Part shown: in pieces, positions 6,471-8,051 of the stretch
Numbering within the stretch: position 1 is the first letter of the stretch
Layout of the letters: every line of letters starts with the position of its first letter
NCBI GenBank assembly: GCA_030549955.1
Contig: JAUQQI010000026.1
Location: forward strand, 3,467 to 11,517
Direction of reading: 5' to 3'
DNA from: Chloroflexota bacterium
GTDB lineage: Bacteria > Chloroflexota > Dehalococcoidia > JAUQQI01
Length of the DNA stretch: 8,051 nucleotides
Notes under the pieces: generated by a model
Database searches by the model: none
Seen by the model: the letters and a program-made list of their open reading frames with translations, nothing else
Told to the model about the DNA's origin: nothing
Made by a program: the position numbers and the translations under genes

Positions 6471-7403
6471 TCAACCCGGCAGACGGCTCCCGATAAACTG
6501 GGGGTAGCCCCGCAGAAACTCGGCGACCCCAACCGGGCGTCGACCCTCCAGCTGGACCCGTTCCAGCTGCAGCAGGCCGCGCCCGGTCTGAACAGCCGCC
6601 CCGGAATCGGCCGGGACGACCGTGCCAACGGGCAGCCCCGACTCGCCGGGCACAGGCCAGCCGGCGAGAACCTTCAAAAGTTTGCCCTCCCAGCGGGTAA
6701 AAGTCCCCGGCCAGGGGTCAAACGCCCGGACCATCCGCCAGATTTCCTCGGCCGGACGGGCCCAGTCGATGGCTCCGTCCTCCTTGGTGAGGAGTCGGCT
6801 GTAAGTTGCTTTCGAATCATCCTGAGGCTCCGGACGGACTTCCCCAGCAACCCATCTGGGAAGGGTCTCGAGGAGCAGCGCCGCCCCAATCCGGGCAAGT
6901 TTCGGGGTTAGTGTTGCGGTGGTGTCATCCGGTCCGATGGGGACAGGCTCGGACCTGGCCAGGATTGGGCCGGTATCCATCCCCTCGTCCATTAGCATGA
7001 CCGTCACGCCGGTATACTCGTCGCCACTGAGGATGGCGAAAGCGATGGGGGACGGCCCCCGCCAGCGGGGCAGAAGAGAAGGATGCACGTTCAGACAGGC
7101 GTGAAGGGGTATTTCCAGGACCTCCCTGGGCAGGATGAGGCCGTAGGCGGCGACGACGATGAGGTCCGGCTTGAGATTCCGGATAAGTTCGGCGGCAGCC
7201 GGCCGGCGCAGGGTGACCGGCTGATAAACCGGGATACCCAGGCGGGTGGCGAGCTGCTTTACCGGGGAGGGAGTCGGCTTTCGGCCGCGACCGGCGGGCT
7301 TGTCGGGCCGGGTAAAGACGGCCGGAATCTCATATCCGTTGTCCCAGAGGCCCTGAAGGGTCGGCAGGGCGAATTCCGGGGTCCCCATAAAGACGACGCG
7401 CAT
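6471..7403 (-). CDS. fmt: Methionyl-tRNA formyltransferase
   Basis: This 310-residue enzyme formylates the amino group of initiator Met-tRNA with 10-formyl-tetrahydrofolate, allowing normal bacterial translation initiation. The length is typical. The N-terminus MRVVFMGTPEFALPTL is characteristic. The Rossmann-type catalytic domain has LNVHPSLLPRWRG, with catalytic N105 and H107, and D143 in MDEGMDTGPI; the 36-residue spacing from H107 to D143 matches that of the family. The C-terminal tRNA-binding domain begins near DGAIDWARPAEEI and holds FDPWPGTFTRW. The ATG at 7403 fits the family start exactly but has no recognisable Shine-Dalgarno; a promoter-like pair ends only about 12 nt upstream, so the mRNA may be nearly leaderless. 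The common partners def, priA and rsmB are not next to it: pdhA is downstream and a divergent gene upstream. Co-transcription with pdhA across the 74-nt spacer is possible but unproved. Confidence 0.96.
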   Translation of the reverse strand: MRVVFMGTPEFALPTLQGLWDNGYEIPAVFTRPDKPAGRGRKPTPSPVKQLATRLGIPVYQPVTLRRPAAAELIRNLKPDLIVVAAYGLILPREVLEIPLHACLNVHPSLLPRWRGPSPIAFAILSGDEYTGVTVMLMDEGMDTGPILARSEPVPIGPDDTTATLTPKLARIGAALLLETLPRWVAGEVRPEPQDDSKATYSRLLTKEDGAIDWARPAEEIWRMVRAFDPWPGTFTRWEGKLLKVLAGWPVPGESGLPVGTVVPADSGAAVQTGRGLLQLERVQLEGRRPVGVAEFLRGYPQFIGSRLPG

Positions 7404-7414
7404 AATACCCAGAG

Positions 7415-7443
7415 ATTTTATCGGCAGGGTCAGGGGGACGCAA
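7415..7443 (-). promoter_or_regulatory. Candidate sigma70-type promoter for fmt
   Basis: On the minus strand, TTGCGT (7443-7438) is followed after exactly 17 nt by TAAAAT (7420-7415), which matches the -10 consensus at five of six bases. The -10 box ends about 12 nt before the fmt ATG, so transcription would begin near 7408, leaving a leader of about five bases. This agrees with the missing Shine-Dalgarno in front of fmt. Judged by eye; the -35 match is only partial. Confidence 0.45.
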
Positions 7444-7506
7444 TAGGCCGGACTCCAGCCCGAAAGGTGGCTCGGGACAGGGTTTCCGGCCAGGACAGTG
7501 AGAATA

Positions 7507-7525
7507 GCTGACCGAAGGCGTCAGC
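7507..7525. repeat. Inverted repeat GCTGAC-N7-GTCAGC in the divergent region
   Basis: Perfect 6-bp arms (7507-7512 and 7520-7525) surround 7 bases. The 19-bp span is the size of a dimeric-repressor site, and it lies about 64 bp upstream of the candidate fmt -35 box. It has no T-tract on either side, so a terminator is unlikely. The function is unknown. Confidence 0.25.
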
Positions 7526-7555
7526 GCGGATTCAAGGGCTTTCAGTGCTTCGCAG

Positions 7556-7577
7556 CCGGCCATTAGTTTTAGGCCGG
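7556..7577. repeat. GC hairpin CCGGCC-N10-GGCCGG in the divergent region
   Basis: Six all-GC pairs close a 10-base AT-rich loop. No run of T follows on either strand, so it is not a standard intrinsic terminator. GGCC-rich words are frequent in this genome, so chance is a real alternative. Confidence 0.25.
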
Positions 7578-7728
7578 ACGAATAGCCCTAAACAGGCCAG
7601 CTTAAGTGACAGGCGCTGAAGTCGAGTGGCGGGCGGAAAGCCAGTACCTTGAAACCTAAGGCACCAAAAACCAGACAATCCGGCAAGTGAATCTTTCGTT
7701 TCGAATCTCCCGAACCCTCTACAGCCGC

Positions 7729-7758
7729 TTGCGTCGAGTCGAGCAACGGTAGTAGCAT
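7729..7758 (+). promoter_or_regulatory. Weak candidate promoter for the FAH-family gene
   Basis: TTGCGT (7729-7734) is followed after 18 nt by TAGCAT (7753-7758), four of six matches to the -10 consensus. The predicted leader would be about 50 nt. A competing pair lies upstream: TTGAAA (7649-7654) with GACAAT (7674-7679), 19 nt apart. Neither is strong, and I cannot choose between them from sequence alone. Confidence 0.2.
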
Positions 7759-7804
7759 CTGGTCGGCGGGGACAGCCGTCCTCGCCAAGTTTCGCCGGGG
7801 TTTT

Positions 7805-7811
7805 AAGGGAG
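7805..7811 (+). promoter_or_regulatory. Ribosome binding site of the FAH-family gene
   Basis: AAGGGAG stands 6 nt before the ATG at 7818. It fixes the start of a gene whose body lies mostly outside the window. Confidence 0.7.
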
Positions 7812-7817
7812 AGATAG

Positions 7818-8051
7818 ATGCGACTGCTCAGATTTCTCGTCCAGACCGCTGCGGGCGCGGTTCCCCGCCTTGGGGCCCTTGACCCCTCAGGCAAGCAGGT
7901 GGTGGACCTCGCCGCGGCTTACGCCCGTCGGCTCCAGGCGGTGGGGACAGACCTGCGGGCCGCGGAGCAGGTTGCTGGCCGGATTTTCGCCGAAAATATG
8001 CGAGATTTCATTGCCCTCGGATCCTGGGGCCTTGAACAGGCATGGGCAGCC
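7818..8051 (+). CDS. Fumarylacetoacetate hydrolase (FAH) family protein, N-terminal part (3' end outside window)
   Basis: The 78 visible codons run open to the window edge. The protein starts MRLLRFLVQTAAG, then RLGALDPSGKQVVDLAAAYA (about 17-36), a layout I recognise from the N-terminal regulatory or cap region of FAH-family enzymes (strand, short turn, then VVDLA and a helix). The segment NMRDFIALGSWGLEQA (about 61-76) resembles the helix in the same family that reads roughly DMxxFIxxGxxxLxxA. The metal-binding catalytic domain lies outside the window, so the substrate is unknown; relatives include fumarylacetoacetases, acylpyruvases, 2-hydroxyhepta-2,4-diene-1,7-dioate isomerases and oxaloacetate decarboxylases. 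The ATG at 7818 is supported by AAGGGAG with 6 nt spacing. It is divergent from fmt across a 414-nt gap and so belongs to a different transcription unit. The family call rests on the N-terminal pattern only. Confidence 0.68.
   Translation, partial: MRLLRFLVQTAAGAVPRLGALDPSGKQVVDLAAAYARRLQAVGTDLRAAEQVAGRIFAENMRDFIALGSWGLEQAWAA

Larger units (their letters stand above)
7404..7817. other. Divergent intergenic region between fmt and the FAH-family gene, lower GC
   Basis: This 414-nt stretch has no frame I can support as a gene. By hand count 95 of the 180 bases at 7561-7740 are G or C (about 53%), against about 65% or more in sampled coding stretches. It holds a candidate fmt promoter at its left end, weaker promoter-like matches for the rightward gene, and two short inverted repeats. 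I looked for riboswitch and T-box signatures on both strands and recognised none. Confidence 0.6.

Noticed and set aside
6397..6474. N-terminal extension of pdhA from a TTG that overlaps the fmt stop (TTGA)
   Set aside because: The 26 extra residues do not look like E1 alpha, the TTG lacks a well-placed ribosome site, and the ATG at 6396 has GGGGAG 9 nt upstream.
7330..7563. 77-codon minus-strand frame overlapping the fmt start
   Set aside because: It overlaps the well-supported fmt N-terminus in another frame and shows no motif.
7404..7817. Riboswitch, T-box or tRNA in the divergent region
   Set aside because: I saw no conserved TPP, SAM, cobalamin, glycine or T-box core words and no tRNA TPsiC-loop or acceptor pattern on either strand. 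Only a covariance search could exclude a divergent one.
7532..7894. 120-codon minus-strand frame across the divergent region and the FAH-family start
   Set aside because: No recognisable family, no clear ribosome site, low-complexity composition, and it overlaps a better supported gene start on the other strand. A decayed gene cannot be excluded.

Overview
This window is an ordinary, densely packed chromosomal segment of a GC-rich bacterium (roughly 65% GC in the coding stretches I counted by hand). It holds housekeeping metabolism. I found no mobile element, CRISPR array, RNA gene or defence-like cassette. The best guess for the source is a member of Chloroflexota. This rests on the style of the membrane glycosyltransferase (GT39-like core with long beta-rich C-terminal extensions) and on the four-gene PDH layout. 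It is inference only; another GC-rich phylum remains possible.

Layout, left to right. Positions 2-1714 (+) hold the 3' part of a polytopic GT39/ArnT-like glycosyltransferase whose start lies outside the window. It converges tail to tail on a five-gene minus-strand block, and the two stop codons share the palindrome TTAA. Read in the direction of transcription, that block runs fmt (methionyl-tRNA formyltransferase, 7403-6471), pdhA (E1 alpha, 6396-5389), pdhB (E1 beta, 5396-4416), pdhC (E2, 4380-3154) and lpdA (E3, 3135-1711). A gene-poor, lower-GC divergent region (7404-7817) follows. The window then ends inside the 5' end of a plus-strand fumarylacetoacetate-hydrolase-family gene (7818 onward).

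The four pdh/lpd genes encode every catalytic subunit of a pyruvate dehydrogenase complex: E1 alpha/beta decarboxylate pyruvate with thiamine diphosphate, E2 moves the acetyl group to CoA on its lipoyl arm, and E3 reoxidises the lipoamide with NAD+. Gaps are short (35 and 18 nt) or negative (8-nt overlap) and each pdh gene has a good Shine-Dalgarno sequence, so one operon is very likely. fmt lies 74 nt upstream of pdhA on the same strand. It may share transcription, but that spacer also holds an 11-bp palindrome and a weak promoter-like match, so pdhA may have its own start. fmt has no visible Shine-Dalgarno and a good sigma70-type promoter ending about 12 nt before its ATG, which suggests a nearly leaderless transcript.

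The points most worth a second look are the possible leaderless fmt start, the TTAA stop-stop overlap with no room for a terminator, the palindrome ahead of pdhA, and the low-GC divergent intergenic region. None of them amounts to an undescribed system.
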